DNA of 36,226 bases from Elainella saxicola E1 (lineage in GTDB: Bacteria; Cyanobacteriota; Cyanobacteriia; Elainellales; Elainellaceae), in the NCBI GenBank assembly GCA_002796835.1, contig LUGL01000086.1, positions 1 to 36,226 of the forward strand. Reading direction: 5' to 3'. The notes below the pieces were generated by a model. That model was not told the origin of the DNA. It worked only from the letters and a program-made list of their open reading frames with translations, and ran no database searches. The translations under genes were made by a program, and so were the position numbers. Of the stretch, positions 24,161-32,821 are shown piece after piece. Each line of letters starts with the position of its first letter. Within the stretch, counting starts at the first letter, position 1.

Positions 24161-25978
24161 ATGGAAGATTTATTTCGGGAATTTGAAGAGCTTGTGGACC
24201 AGGGATTTGAAGGATTCCTTAGTCTAGTGCGTGTGGTGGAAGGTCGGGCAGAACCAGAGGAACTCGATCGCCGCAATTATCAGCCTCAGCGTGCCGATCA
24301 GACTTCTGACGCCCACCGTAATCCAGCACAGTCGCAGTGGCCCCGCCCCACCTCCGATCCAGTGGTGGTCGAAACGGCTGCCAATTTTACAGCTCCCTCC
24401 CTGCAAGGCATTGGTGGCCTCTCTGAAGTGGTGCGCGACTTACGAGAACTGGTCGAACTGCCGCTGAAGCGTCCTGAATTGCTGCATCAGCTTGGTTTAG
24501 AACCCACTACAGGCGTGCTGCTGGTTGGACCTCCGGGAACTGGCAAAACCCTGACTGCCCGCGCTTTAGCGAAAGAACTTAATGTCAACTACATTGCTCT
24601 GGTTGGTCCAGAGGTAATGGGCCGCTATTACGGAGAAGCTGAAGGAAGGCTACGCAGCATCTTTCAAAAAGCCGCCCGATCGGCCCCCTGTATTATCTTC
24701 ATTGATGAGATTGATAGTTTAGCGCCCGATCGCACTCAGGTGGAAGGGGAAGTCGAAAAGCGGGTTGTGGCGCAGTTGTTGAGTCTGATGGATGGCTTTG
24801 CCAAAACTCAAGGCGTAATTGTGTTGGCCGCGACGAATCGGCCTGATCACCTCGATCCAGCTTTGCGGCGGCCCGGTCGGTTCGATCGAGAAGTGCAGTT
24901 TCGGGTGCCAAATGCCAGCGGACGATTGGAGATTCTAGAAGTGCTGACCCGATCGATGCCGCTGGAACGATCCGTGCATTTAGGCGCGATCGCCGATCTG
25001 TCTGTCGGTATGGTAGGAGCCGATCTGAAAGCGCTTTGCCAAAAAGCTGCTTACCTTGCCCTGCGGCGTCTGATGCCTGCACTGGATGGACCGATGCCTC
25101 GCAACATGAGGGTGACCCAAACGGACTTTCTGGAAGCCCTGAAGCAAATTCGGCCTGCGGTATTGCGATCGGTCGAAGTCGAGTCACCTAAAATAGCCTG
25201 GGACGACATTGGTGGCCTGGAAGAAGTGAAGCAAACGCTGCAAGAGTCAGTGGAAGGGGCATTGCTCTATCCCGACCTGTATCGCCAAACCCATGCCAAG
25301 GCACCACGCGGTATTTTGCTATGGGGACCGCCTGGAACGGGTAAAACTTTATTAGCCAAAGCAGTCGCAGCCCAGGCCAGGGCCAACTTTATTGCGGTGA
25401 ACGGTCCAGAACTGCTGAGCAAATGGGTGGGTGCTTCTGAACAGGCGGTACGAGAACTGTTTACCAAAGCGCGGCAGGCAGCTTCCTGTGTCGTGTTTGT
25501 GGATGAAATTGATTCCCTGGCTCCGGCAAGAGGCAGCTTTCAAAGCGATTCCGGCGTCAGCGATCGGGTGGTGGGTCAGTTGTTGACGGAATTGGATGGC
25601 TTGCAGGATTGTCCAAATGTGTTGCTAATTGGGGCTACCAATCGTCCGGAAGCGTTGGATCCGGCGTTGCTGCGATCGGGCCGGTTAGATTTGCAGCTCA
25701 AGATCGATTTGCCCGATCAATCCAGCCGTCTCACCATTTTGCAGGTCCAGAATCGGCAGCGTCCCTTGGCAGCAGAGGTAGATTTATCTCACTGGGCTGG
25801 CCAGACCGAAGATTGGAATGGGGCTGATCTGGCACTACTCAGCAATCAAGCAGCTTTAGAGGCGATTCGGCGATATCGAGCTGCAGGACAGACCGATCCG
25901 CAAACGATTCAAATTACGACCGATGATTTTTCTGTGGCCCACCAGCGGCTGGCGCATCAACGCGAAATGGCTCGCTAG
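24161..25978 (+). CDS. Two-domain AAA+ ATPase (CDC48/VAT-like)
   Basis: The protein of about 605 aa has two AAA+ modules like CDC48/p97 and archaeal VAT. Domain 1 has Walker A GPPGTGKT at 123-130, Walker B IIFIDE at 178-183 and arginine finger region RRPGRFD. Domain 2 has GPPGTGKT at 389-396, VVFVDE at 444-449 and LRSGRLD. Candidate pore loops are GRYYGEAE and SKWVGASE. The N-terminal 80 residues are acidic and short, lacking the double-psi-barrel N-domain of CDC48, so adaptor use must differ. The frame opens upstream to 24017, overlapping the divergent phosphatase gene, but GGGAGGA in front of the ATG at 24161 fixes the start. Probable role is ATP-driven protein unfolding; the client is unknown. 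Confidence 0.9.
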   Translation: MEDLFREFEELVDQGFEGFLSLVRVVEGRAEPEELDRRNYQPQRADQTSDAHRNPAQSQWPRPTSDPVVVETAANFTAPSLQGIGGLSEVVRDLRELVELPLKRPELLHQLGLEPTTGVLLVGPPGTGKTLTARALAKELNVNYIALVGPEVMGRYYGEAEGRLRSIFQKAARSAPCIIFIDEIDSLAPDRTQVEGEVEKRVVAQLLSLMDGFAKTQGVIVLAATNRPDHLDPALRRPGRFDREVQFRVPNASGRLEILEVLTRSMPLERSVHLGAIADLSVGMVGADLKALCQKAAYLALRRLMPALDGPMPRNMRVTQTDFLEALKQIRPAVLRSVEVESPKIAWDDIGGLEEVKQTLQESVEGALLYPDLYRQTHAKAPRGILLWGPPGTGKTLLAKAVAAQARANFIAVNGPELLSKWVGASEQAVRELFTKARQAASCVVFVDEIDSLAPARGSFQSDSGVSDRVVGQLLTELDGLQDCPNVLLIGATNRPEALDPALLRSGRLDLQLKIDLPDQSSRLTILQVQNRQRPLAAEVDLSHWAGQTEDWNGADLALLSNQAALEAIRRYRAAGQTDPQTIQITTDDFSVAHQRLAHQREMAR

Positions 25979-26111
25979 AGTTAAGTTTCTAAAATTGCGT
26001 AACCATTCTTTACAAGTTTCCCATCTGCAAAAAATCTACCTTAAGGTTGAGTTGGAGTGCTCTACAGCATATTCCAAAACTGTCAGTTGAGGAAAAGCTA
26101 AGGAAAAGATT

Positions 26112-27362
26112 ATGAAACGTCTGATTGTGTGTTGTGATGGAACCTGGCAAAAATTAACCAGTACTTATCCAACTAACGTTGTCAAAATTGCTCAAGCAAT
26201 TCAGTCTTCATCTAGTAGTGGCACGCCCCAAATTGTGTTTTATGACGAGGGGGTTGGATCGGGAAACGCGGCTGAAAAATTGATGGCGAAAGGCGACAAA
26301 ATTCTAGGTGGCGCTTTTGGCCTGGGTATCGATAACAACATTCAGGATGCTTATCGCTTTCTTTGCCTCAACTATGAACCGGGAGACGAAATTTATTTAT
26401 TTGGATTTAGTCGAGGTGCATACACCGTTCGTAGTTTGGCAGGTTTAATTCGCAATTCTGGTGGTTTGCTATTGCGCAGAAATATTCGTGAGGCTCCGAT
26501 CGCCTACGAAACTTACCGCGATCGTTCCCTCACCCTCAAAGAAAAGGAAAAATTTCGCCGCTTGCCCATTCCCAGAGAATATCGGTTTGATGCAGACGCG
26601 GTAAAAGAATGTCGAGAACAGGCCCATAAAATCTATAGCGATCGCAGCCAGCTCTCTTTAGAAGATGCAGAGCAAGATACAGAAGCAGCTCGTAAAGATT
26701 TAGGGCAAAAAGAAGCCAAGGTGCGAGAACTTTTGAAGCGCTATTCCTTGGTGGAACGAAATGATGCCGATAATCGCCAAGAGGCTAAAATTACGCTGTT
26801 GGGCTGCTGGGATACGGTTGGTTCGCTGGGAGTGCCCAAGCAAATTCCTTTTCTGAGTGATTGGGTCAACGAAAAATATAAATTCCACGATACGTTTTTG
26901 AGTTCCATTATTGAAAACGCAGTGCATGCAGTGGCGATCGATGAGATCCGGGCGGTGTTTAATGTGACGCCAATGCTAAGGAAACCAGGAGACAATCGGC
27001 CTCTGTGTCAGGCTTGGTTTCCAGGAGGCCATGGCTGTATTGGTGGTGGCAGCAAGGAAGATAGCCCTTTATCGAATGCTGCGCTGGAATGGATGATTGA
27101 GCAAATTGCTGATTTGAAGCTGGGGTTAGAGTTCGATCGAACTAAGATTGAAGATGGTACTATTTCTAATCCTTTAGCCGATTTTGATAATACGCCAGAA
27201 GGAATTTATCAATTAACTGGAGAGGTTCTCAGGGAAATTCCGGCGGGCCAGTTTGCTAACTTGCATAAGAGCGTTTTGGAACGCTGGAGTAAACGAGGAG
27301 ATTATCGGCCTAAGAATCTGCAATTATATGCCAGCCAACTCAACAGTCCGGTAACTGTGTAA
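26112..27362 (+). CDS. DUF2235 alpha/beta hydrolase-like protein
   Basis: The 416-aa protein starts MKRLIVCCDGTWQ, the DUF2235 hallmark, followed by TNVVKIAQAI and FYDEGVGSG. The nucleophile elbow is GFSRGAY with S100, and DTVGSLGVP and PGGHGCIGGG contain the likely acid and histidine. DUF2235 also occurs in Tle1-type phospholipases of type VI secretion, but no T6SS genes are nearby, so the activity and substrate are unassigned. Residues about 145-225 form a highly charged, probably coiled insertion (for example QDTEAARKDLGQKEAKVREL). No signal peptide. Monocistronic. Confidence 0.88.
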   Translation: MKRLIVCCDGTWQKLTSTYPTNVVKIAQAIQSSSSSGTPQIVFYDEGVGSGNAAEKLMAKGDKILGGAFGLGIDNNIQDAYRFLCLNYEPGDEIYLFGFSRGAYTVRSLAGLIRNSGGLLLRRNIREAPIAYETYRDRSLTLKEKEKFRRLPIPREYRFDADAVKECREQAHKIYSDRSQLSLEDAEQDTEAARKDLGQKEAKVRELLKRYSLVERNDADNRQEAKITLLGCWDTVGSLGVPKQIPFLSDWVNEKYKFHDTFLSSIIENAVHAVAIDEIRAVFNVTPMLRKPGDNRPLCQAWFPGGHGCIGGGSKEDSPLSNAALEWMIEQIADLKLGLEFDRTKIEDGTISNPLADFDNTPEGIYQLTGEVLREIPAGQFANLHKSVLERWSKRGDYRPKNLQLYASQLNSPVTV

Positions 27363-27944
27363 AGTAGCAGGCTGCTAAATTTATTGATGGCGGTCAAGCA
27401 ACCTGTAATCACAACAGAGCTTGTTCAGTCTTTGTCTAACTGGTGTGAATTTGTCTGATTGGTGTCAAGGAATGGGAATTCAATAAGTTCGATATTTGCC
27501 AGAGGCGGGTTTGGCTGTCAAATTCATTGCAGGGTGCAGATTGGTCTGCTAAACCCGCCCGTACAATTTGCGGATTTATTGAACACGATCCTCAGAGGTT
27601 GAAAATTTCAGCCTCTTTTTTAATAGCCTGATTTTAATGGCCTGATTTTAATGGCCCGATCGGTCAGCGTCCCATCAGCAAGAGCAGCGAAACAGATCTA
27701 GCCCGAAATTTTGAAAGGGGCAGAATCCGCCTGCTCGATTTCGGTTGATTCGCCATCCTGAAACATGCGCGGCAATTGTCGATCGTTTATCCTGGGAAAA
27801 GATGAATTTAAAACCTGCTTAAATTTTCGGGTTTTGCGAACGGAATTTGCTAAAGATAAGAGCATCTGCTCATTCAAAGGGTAGATGAGGGGCAAATTTG
27901 ACGAATGACAAAATCGACAATCAACCACTTGCTAGGAGGGCACC
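27363..27944. other. Intergenic region with repeats, no supported gene
   Basis: It holds an inverted repeat (27504-27559), a two-copy 14-mer tandem repeat CCTGATTTTAATGG (27627-27654) and nothing else clear. A minus-strand frame at 27698-27928 (76 codons, GTG start, no ribosome site) could be a small gene. It has no recognised motif and I do not call it. Confidence 0.55.
27504..27559. repeat. Dispersed inverted repeat (GGCGGGTTTGGC...GCTAAACCCGCC)
   Basis: Arms 27504-27515 and 27548-27559 pair over 12 positions with one G-T. Similar AAACCCGCCC palindromes are common between cyanobacterial genes. It could form a hairpin that terminates transcription after the DUF2235 gene, though no T-run follows. 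Confidence 0.65.
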
Positions 27945-28319
27945 GTGAATCGAAATAGCTATAGCAGTATCCAGTTCTCCGGACTGCGCTTTTGGATAAC
28001 GCTCCTAGCGATCGTTTGGCTGCTTGGCTCGATCGGCCTGGGTTGGCTGGTCAAGTCGTTTCTGATCTTATTTGTAATTATTTTGATTACGCCTGTGATT
28101 GCCTTCTTAGGGTTTCGCTGGTGGTTGAAACGGAATCTGGTGGTCGATCGCTGTCCGGTTTGTCATTTCGAATCAGCAGGTATCAACAACACCCAGCTTC
28201 GCTGTCCTAATTGCAGCGAGCCGCTTAAGGTAGAGCAGGGTCATTTTCTGCGCCTCACGCCACCGGGTACGGTTGATGTAGACGCGATCGATGTGACGGT
28301 TAAACAAATTTCAGATTAG
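27945..28319 (+). CDS. Membrane protein with C-terminal zinc ribbon (124 aa)
   Basis: The protein has two N-terminal membrane helices (about 17-35 and 38-57), followed by a soluble zinc ribbon with C70, C73, C87 and C90 (CPVC and CPNC). A C-terminal acidic segment follows. I do not recognise a named family. The start is GTG 27945, supported by AGGAGGG 5 nt upstream. It converges with the GH57 gene. A metal-stabilised cytoplasmic domain anchored in the membrane is the clear reading; the role is unknown. Confidence 0.75.
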   Translation: MNRNSYSSIQFSGLRFWITLLAIVWLLGSIGLGWLVKSFLILFVIILITPVIAFLGFRWWLKRNLVVDRCPVCHFESAGINNTQLRCPNCSEPLKVEQGHFLRLTPPGTVDVDAIDVTVKQISD

Positions 28320-28343
28320 GTCCAGTCCCCGCTGGCCTGCCTT

Positions 28344-29966
28344 TTACTCCGAAACAGGAGGTTGCTGCGGAGCCAGCCCCAAAGGCCGATAGGTGCGATA
28401 GTCGAGATTTGGGAAAATATTGTCGATTGCTTCCACTTTTTGCAGCCAGCCAGCGTCAATCTTGCCTTGCAGAATGTCTTCCCAGAGTTTGTTGAACCGC
28501 ATCAGATGGGATCGGGTGCGTCGAACGGCATAGGGAACCATCGTGCCGGTGCGCATAATAAACGCCCAGTCTGAGGATTGGGCCAGCAGCAATTCCCGTG
28601 CGGCCTGATTCAACGCTTTCTGCTCTAGCTGATCGGCAGCTTCGTGGCAAGAGAGCTGAATCATCCGTTCCGCAGCTTTGTGCAGGTGGGGATAGATCCA
28701 GGCGTTGGTTTCGTTCAGCCAATATTCATGGAAGCCTTTGAAGCCCCAGCTTGACTGGGCTGGACGACAGACCTGTTGAGTCGGATGCTTTTTCAAATAG
28801 TCTGCCAGGTGGGTCATCTCGTAGGAGCTTTGGTCAAACCAGGTTTTGCGGAATAAGTAATCGATAAACCAGGGGCCTTCATACCACCAGTGGCCGAACA
28901 GCTCCGCATCATAGGGGGAAACGACGATCGGCGGACGCTGCATAATGCCATACAGGTGCTCGATCTGACGCTCCCGGTTATACATAAAGTTGCCTGCATG
29001 TTCAGCGGCTTTTTCTTTCGCCCAGTAGGGGTCATATTCCGCTTTTTCACTGAGACCCAGGCCACGTCCCGTAATTTTGTGATACTTGATGCCCACGTTC
29101 TTGCGCTGTCCGTTTGGCATCACATAGGGCTTGATGTACTCATAGTCCGCATCCCAGCCCAGGTCACGGTAAAACTCCCGATATTCGGGTGCACCGGGAT
29201 ATCCCACTTCAGAAGACCAGACTTGCTGGGAAGATTCGTGATCGCGGCCAAACACGGCCACCCCAGTTTCCGTAAAGATCGGGGCATAGGTGCCAAAGCG
29301 GGGTCGAGGACGGGCATATAGCAAACCATGGCCATCAGTGAGGAAGTAGCGTAGCCCCACATCTGCCACCATGCGCTCCAGACCATCGTAATAGGCGCAT
29401 TCGGGTAGCCAAATCCCTTTTGCAGGCCGACCAAAGGTTTCTTCATAATGCTGACACGCTACCTGTAGCTGAGCCCACACGGCCTGTGGGTACATTTTCA
29501 TCAGCGGAAAATAGCCGTGCGTTGCGCCACAGGTAATGATTTCCAGGTTATTGCTATCTAAAAATTGTTTGAAACCAGACACTAAATCTCGCTGATAGTG
29601 CTCCCATGTTTCTCTAACCTTGCTAAACTCAGTGGCATAAAATTCAGCTAAGTATCGGAGGTGCCCATTGTGAATATTGCGATCGATTTCTTTCTGGGTT
29701 AGTTCTTCTAACTGGGCAAGATGCTTGTCGTAACGGTCCTGTAAAAGCGGATCTTGCAGCATCGACACCAATGGTGGCGTCAGGCTCATGGTGATTTTGA
29801 AATCAATGCCGTCTCGCTTAAATCCTTCAAAGATCTGTAGGAGAGGAATATAGGTTTCGGTAATCGCCTCAAACAACCACTCTTCTTCAAGCACATAGTC
29901 GCTTTCCGGATGCCGGACGAAAGGCAGATGAGCGTGCAAAACCAGAGCGAGATAACCAATACTCAT
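28344..29966 (-). CDS. GH57 1,4-alpha-glucan branching enzyme-type protein
   Basis: The 540-aa protein is of the GH57 family with a DUF1957-like C-terminal domain, the layout of the TK1436-type branching enzymes that form alpha-1,6 branches in glycogen. Motif 1 HAHLPFVRHPE lies near the start. The nucleophile is E189 in GIWLPECAYY and the acid/base is D353 in SPYDAELFGHWWYEG; both are present. The C-terminal region includes WGFKGFHEYWLNETN. Cyanobacteria usually also carry a GH13 GlgB, so this may be an accessory branching enzyme. No other glycogen genes are adjacent. It is divergent from the acidic membrane protein at 30090. Confidence 0.9.
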   Translation of the reverse strand: MSIGYLALVLHAHLPFVRHPESDYVLEEEWLFEAITETYIPLLQIFEGFKRDGIDFKITMSLTPPLVSMLQDPLLQDRYDKHLAQLEELTQKEIDRNIHNGHLRYLAEFYATEFSKVRETWEHYQRDLVSGFKQFLDSNNLEIITCGATHGYFPLMKMYPQAVWAQLQVACQHYEETFGRPAKGIWLPECAYYDGLERMVADVGLRYFLTDGHGLLYARPRPRFGTYAPIFTETGVAVFGRDHESSQQVWSSEVGYPGAPEYREFYRDLGWDADYEYIKPYVMPNGQRKNVGIKYHKITGRGLGLSEKAEYDPYWAKEKAAEHAGNFMYNRERQIEHLYGIMQRPPIVVSPYDAELFGHWWYEGPWFIDYLFRKTWFDQSSYEMTHLADYLKKHPTQQVCRPAQSSWGFKGFHEYWLNETNAWIYPHLHKAAERMIQLSCHEAADQLEQKALNQAARELLLAQSSDWAFIMRTGTMVPYAVRRTRSHLMRFNKLWEDILQGKIDAGWLQKVEAIDNIFPNLDYRTYRPLGLAPQQPPVSE

Positions 29967-30089
29967 AAGCTGGTGGAATAAGAGAGCTGAAAGTTAGAGG
30001 GCTGAAGTAGGATTGTGCTGAACGGGATCACGCCCGCTGCCAAGATTGTAAAGCAAAAATTAAGCAAATCGTTTTGTGCGTCTAGAGCT

Positions 30090-32816
30090 ATGACAGACTC
30101 CAATCTTATCGAACTGGCAAAGTTGGGTGATCCCCAAGCGATCGCAGCCTTAATGAATCAGTCGCTGGAATCGCGAGGAATGCGAGCAACGGTTGATCGA
30201 CAAGGTGATTGCCTAGAGGTCATGCTGGAAGCGGAGCGGATTCCGAATCGACAGTCGCTGACTGCTTTTGTCCAAAAAGGCATTGATAACCTGGGGATTC
30301 AGTCAATTTCCTCGATCCGGATACTGGGACAGCAGTTTGGGGCCAGTTACCCAGCCTGGATGCAGGAGTTGCACCTGGATACTTCCCCTGATGCCGAAAT
30401 TGGGACGGCCTCCTTACCCATTCAATCAGAAACTGCGATCGATTCATCGCGGATTCCTGACGAGCCCGCTACACCGTTGGAAGGGGATGACTTTTCCGTC
30501 ACGGATTCGATCGATGCGAGTTCTCTAGTGGAGTCAGGACAGGTGCCTGACAGTTCTGCTGAATTGAATGAGCTTTGGACGCCTGAGTCAGAACCCAATT
30601 TTTTACAAGAATTATTGGCAACAGAGGCGACTTCATCAGGCGGCATAAGCGATGACCAGCCAGCGGGTCTTCTGCATCAGGATGAGGGGCTCATAGATTT
30701 CTTGAGTGACCTCTCTGGTGAACCTGCTCACGAGGAATTTCCAGCCGAAGTAGCCCAAGAACAATCCAGTTTTATGGCCGGAAGCGGTGCTGCTGGAGCC
30801 ATGAATTTGCAAGATCTCTTTGCTGAATCTGATGATCAGGCCGCTGAAGGTGGGATGCCCTGGGAGGACTCGGTAGAACCGATCGCCGCTGGTGAACCTG
30901 ATGCTGATCTGCTGGATTTTCTTAAGACTCCAGACGATCGCTCCACCACTGAAGCCCTGAACCTGGATGAGCAAATCCTGACCGAGTATCCCGATGCTGC
31001 TTCGATCGATCAGTTGCCGGAAGAGTTGTTGAGTGAGTTAGACGAACCTGAAGTGCCGCTGCAAGAGCCTTCAGAGGACTTTCTATCGACATTGTTAGGT
31101 GAACCGATCGATTCACCTGCGCCAGAGTTGTTGCCAGACGCAATTGAAAACCAACCCGAACCCTTTATCAAGGACCCTGACAGTCAGCCTCTTCCTGAAC
31201 CGCTGGCTGAACCCCTGCTCCAGGATCCCTGGGTGTCGGAGCTAGAAGATGTCCCTGCTGTTTACGATCGTCCGGACTTTCCGGAAGATTCCTCCAGCGA
31301 GCTTACTCCTTTCTTGGCTGAACCCACTGCCGAAGAGACCGAAATGGAAGAAGCGCTGCCAGACTTCCTGGTTGATCCACTGCTGGATTTGCCTGTAGCC
31401 GATCCGGCTGAAATGACGCTAACGGAACTGGAACAACAGCCTGAAGTGCTGGATGCTGCGGTGGAAGAATCGATCGAAACGCCGAGCCAGTTTCCGCAGG
31501 ATGAGTTAGAAGCTGAGTCAAGTCCGTTGATTGCCGATCGGTTTGAGGATGAAGCGGCCTCTCATTCCCTGGACGAAGCGTTGCCTGGGGATTCTGCTTG
31601 GGAACCCGATCTGTCAGAACAGCCTGCAATATTGGAGGTTGGGACAGAAACAGCGCCCCCTGGGATCCCATTGCCAGCTTCTCCTGATGCCGCCTTGCTC
31701 TCGAATTTTGCGGATAGTCAGACAGAGAGCCAAACCGATGCCGCCTTTTGGACTGAAGAATCGGAAGATGAGGTGGAAGAAATACCGCCTGACTTTTTGC
31801 GAGAAATGCAGGACTGGCCTGCTTTAGATGCAGAAGGACCCAGTGCGATCGGGCCAACAGAAATAGAAACGGCCACTGTCGCTGAACTTCCGGAGCTTGA
31901 GCCAACAGAAATAGAAACGGCTACTGTCGCTGAGCTTTCGGAGCTTGAGCCATCGAGTGCTCCTGACCCAGAGTGGGCGGCGCTAGAAGCAAAGTTATCT
32001 GCCCTAGATTTATCGTCGGATGATGCAGCCCCCGCAGTGGAAAGAGATCGTGAACCATCTGATGGTCAGGCCGATGATCAGGATGTGCCGATCGACCTGA
32101 CGGGCCTGGAATTGATCGAGCCATTGAGTGAAACTCCTGAAGGAACTGCAATTGAGCCTCCAGCAGATTGGGTTGCGGCTGCGGTCCCGACGAATCTTTG
32201 GGCAGAACCGCTTGCCGAGGTGCCTGCTTCAATAGAACCGGATGCGGCAAATTCTGAACGGGTCGAGTCAGCGGCTGAAAATGATGGGAATGGCTCAGCT
32301 CAAGCGACTCCGGCTCCTATACCTGACCTCTCACAAGATGAACTAGAAGCAGGGTTGGGTGATTTTCGGGCTGGATTTGTGGAGCCACTGCCGCCAGAAT
32401 TCTTTGAAGAAGATGAACCCCAAACGGGCTATTCAGATTGGCAGGCTGACCTGGGCGATCCCCTTTCTCTGGACGAAGAGGATGACGAAACGGGCTATAT
32501 CATTGAAGACAACACGCCCGCTGTCGAATATGTGCCGCCATCTTTGCCTCTTCAAACGGAAGATAGAGCAACAGACACAACTTCCGAAAATGCTTCTAAT
32601 CCTTTCATCCTGGTGCTGTTTGCGCTGTTTGCTTTGCTTGGCATGCTAGGTGGCTTTATCTTGTTTAAGTCGAGACTTTCGCCGAACCCCTCTAATGTGC
32701 CGCCACCGGCTGAACCGCCTGCTTCTGAAACTCCTGCGCCGGCCTCTCCCACTTCTGCAAATCCGACCAGTCCGATCGCCAGTCAGGAAGATCCCTCAAA
32801 GCTCATCAATGGATAG
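30090..32816 (+). CDS. Long, highly acidic single-pass membrane protein
   Basis: The protein of about 908 aa has three parts. An N-terminal globular domain (about 1-95; MTDSNLIELAKLGDPQAIAA, RGMRATV, SLTAFVQKGIDNLGI, ASYPAWMQEL) resembles a cyanobacterial domain I have seen at the N-terminus of other membrane proteins. A middle of about 730 residues is rich in E, D, P, L, S and A, with only about a dozen basic residues, and is probably disordered. A single membrane helix lies near the C-terminus (about 837-858), before a proline-rich tail. A 48-bp tandem duplication lies at 31855-31950. The frame opens to a GTG at 30015, but the ATG at 30090 begins the recognised domain. Function is unknown. 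Confidence 0.8.
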   Translation: MTDSNLIELAKLGDPQAIAALMNQSLESRGMRATVDRQGDCLEVMLEAERIPNRQSLTAFVQKGIDNLGIQSISSIRILGQQFGASYPAWMQELHLDTSPDAEIGTASLPIQSETAIDSSRIPDEPATPLEGDDFSVTDSIDASSLVESGQVPDSSAELNELWTPESEPNFLQELLATEATSSGGISDDQPAGLLHQDEGLIDFLSDLSGEPAHEEFPAEVAQEQSSFMAGSGAAGAMNLQDLFAESDDQAAEGGMPWEDSVEPIAAGEPDADLLDFLKTPDDRSTTEALNLDEQILTEYPDAASIDQLPEELLSELDEPEVPLQEPSEDFLSTLLGEPIDSPAPELLPDAIENQPEPFIKDPDSQPLPEPLAEPLLQDPWVSELEDVPAVYDRPDFPEDSSSELTPFLAEPTAEETEMEEALPDFLVDPLLDLPVADPAEMTLTELEQQPEVLDAAVEESIETPSQFPQDELEAESSPLIADRFEDEAASHSLDEALPGDSAWEPDLSEQPAILEVGTETAPPGIPLPASPDAALLSNFADSQTESQTDAAFWTEESEDEVEEIPPDFLREMQDWPALDAEGPSAIGPTEIETATVAELPELEPTEIETATVAELSELEPSSAPDPEWAALEAKLSALDLSSDDAAPAVERDREPSDGQADDQDVPIDLTGLELIEPLSETPEGTAIEPPADWVAAAVPTNLWAEPLAEVPASIEPDAANSERVESAAENDGNGSAQATPAPIPDLSQDELEAGLGDFRAGFVEPLPPEFFEEDEPQTGYSDWQADLGDPLSLDEEDDETGYIIEDNTPAVEYVPPSLPLQTEDRATDTTSENASNPFILVLFALFALLGMLGGFILFKSRLSPNPSNVPPPAEPPASETPAPASPTSANPTSPIASQEDPSKLING
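31855..31950 (+). repeat. 48-bp tandem duplication inside the acidic gene
   Basis: Two adjacent units, each encoding PTEIETATVAELPELE or the variant with S for P, differ at only a few bases. This is a recent in-frame duplication and shows that the acidic region can grow by slippage. Confidence 0.8.
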
Positions 32817-32821
32817 GCTAC

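Noticed and set aside
24699-25187. A 162-codon minus-strand frame inside the AAA ATPase gene
   Set aside because: It lies entirely opposite highly conserved motor motifs of the AAA gene; a shadow frame.
26112-27362. Type VI secretion lipase effector
   Set aside because: DUF2235 alone does not show this. There is no VgrG, PAAR, immunity or Tss gene nearby.
27698-27928. A 76-codon minus-strand frame between the DUF2235 and zinc-ribbon genes
   Set aside because: GTG start without a ribosome site, no recognisable domain and no operon context. It is not excluded, but too weak to call.
28890-29321. A 143-codon plus-strand frame opposite the GH57 gene
   Set aside because: It is a shadow of the conserved GH57 catalytic region.
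31303-31905. A 200-codon minus-strand frame opposite the acidic protein
   Set aside because: It is the complement of a low-complexity, strongly biased coding region and its composition is the antisense image of acidic codons. No start site or homology signal.
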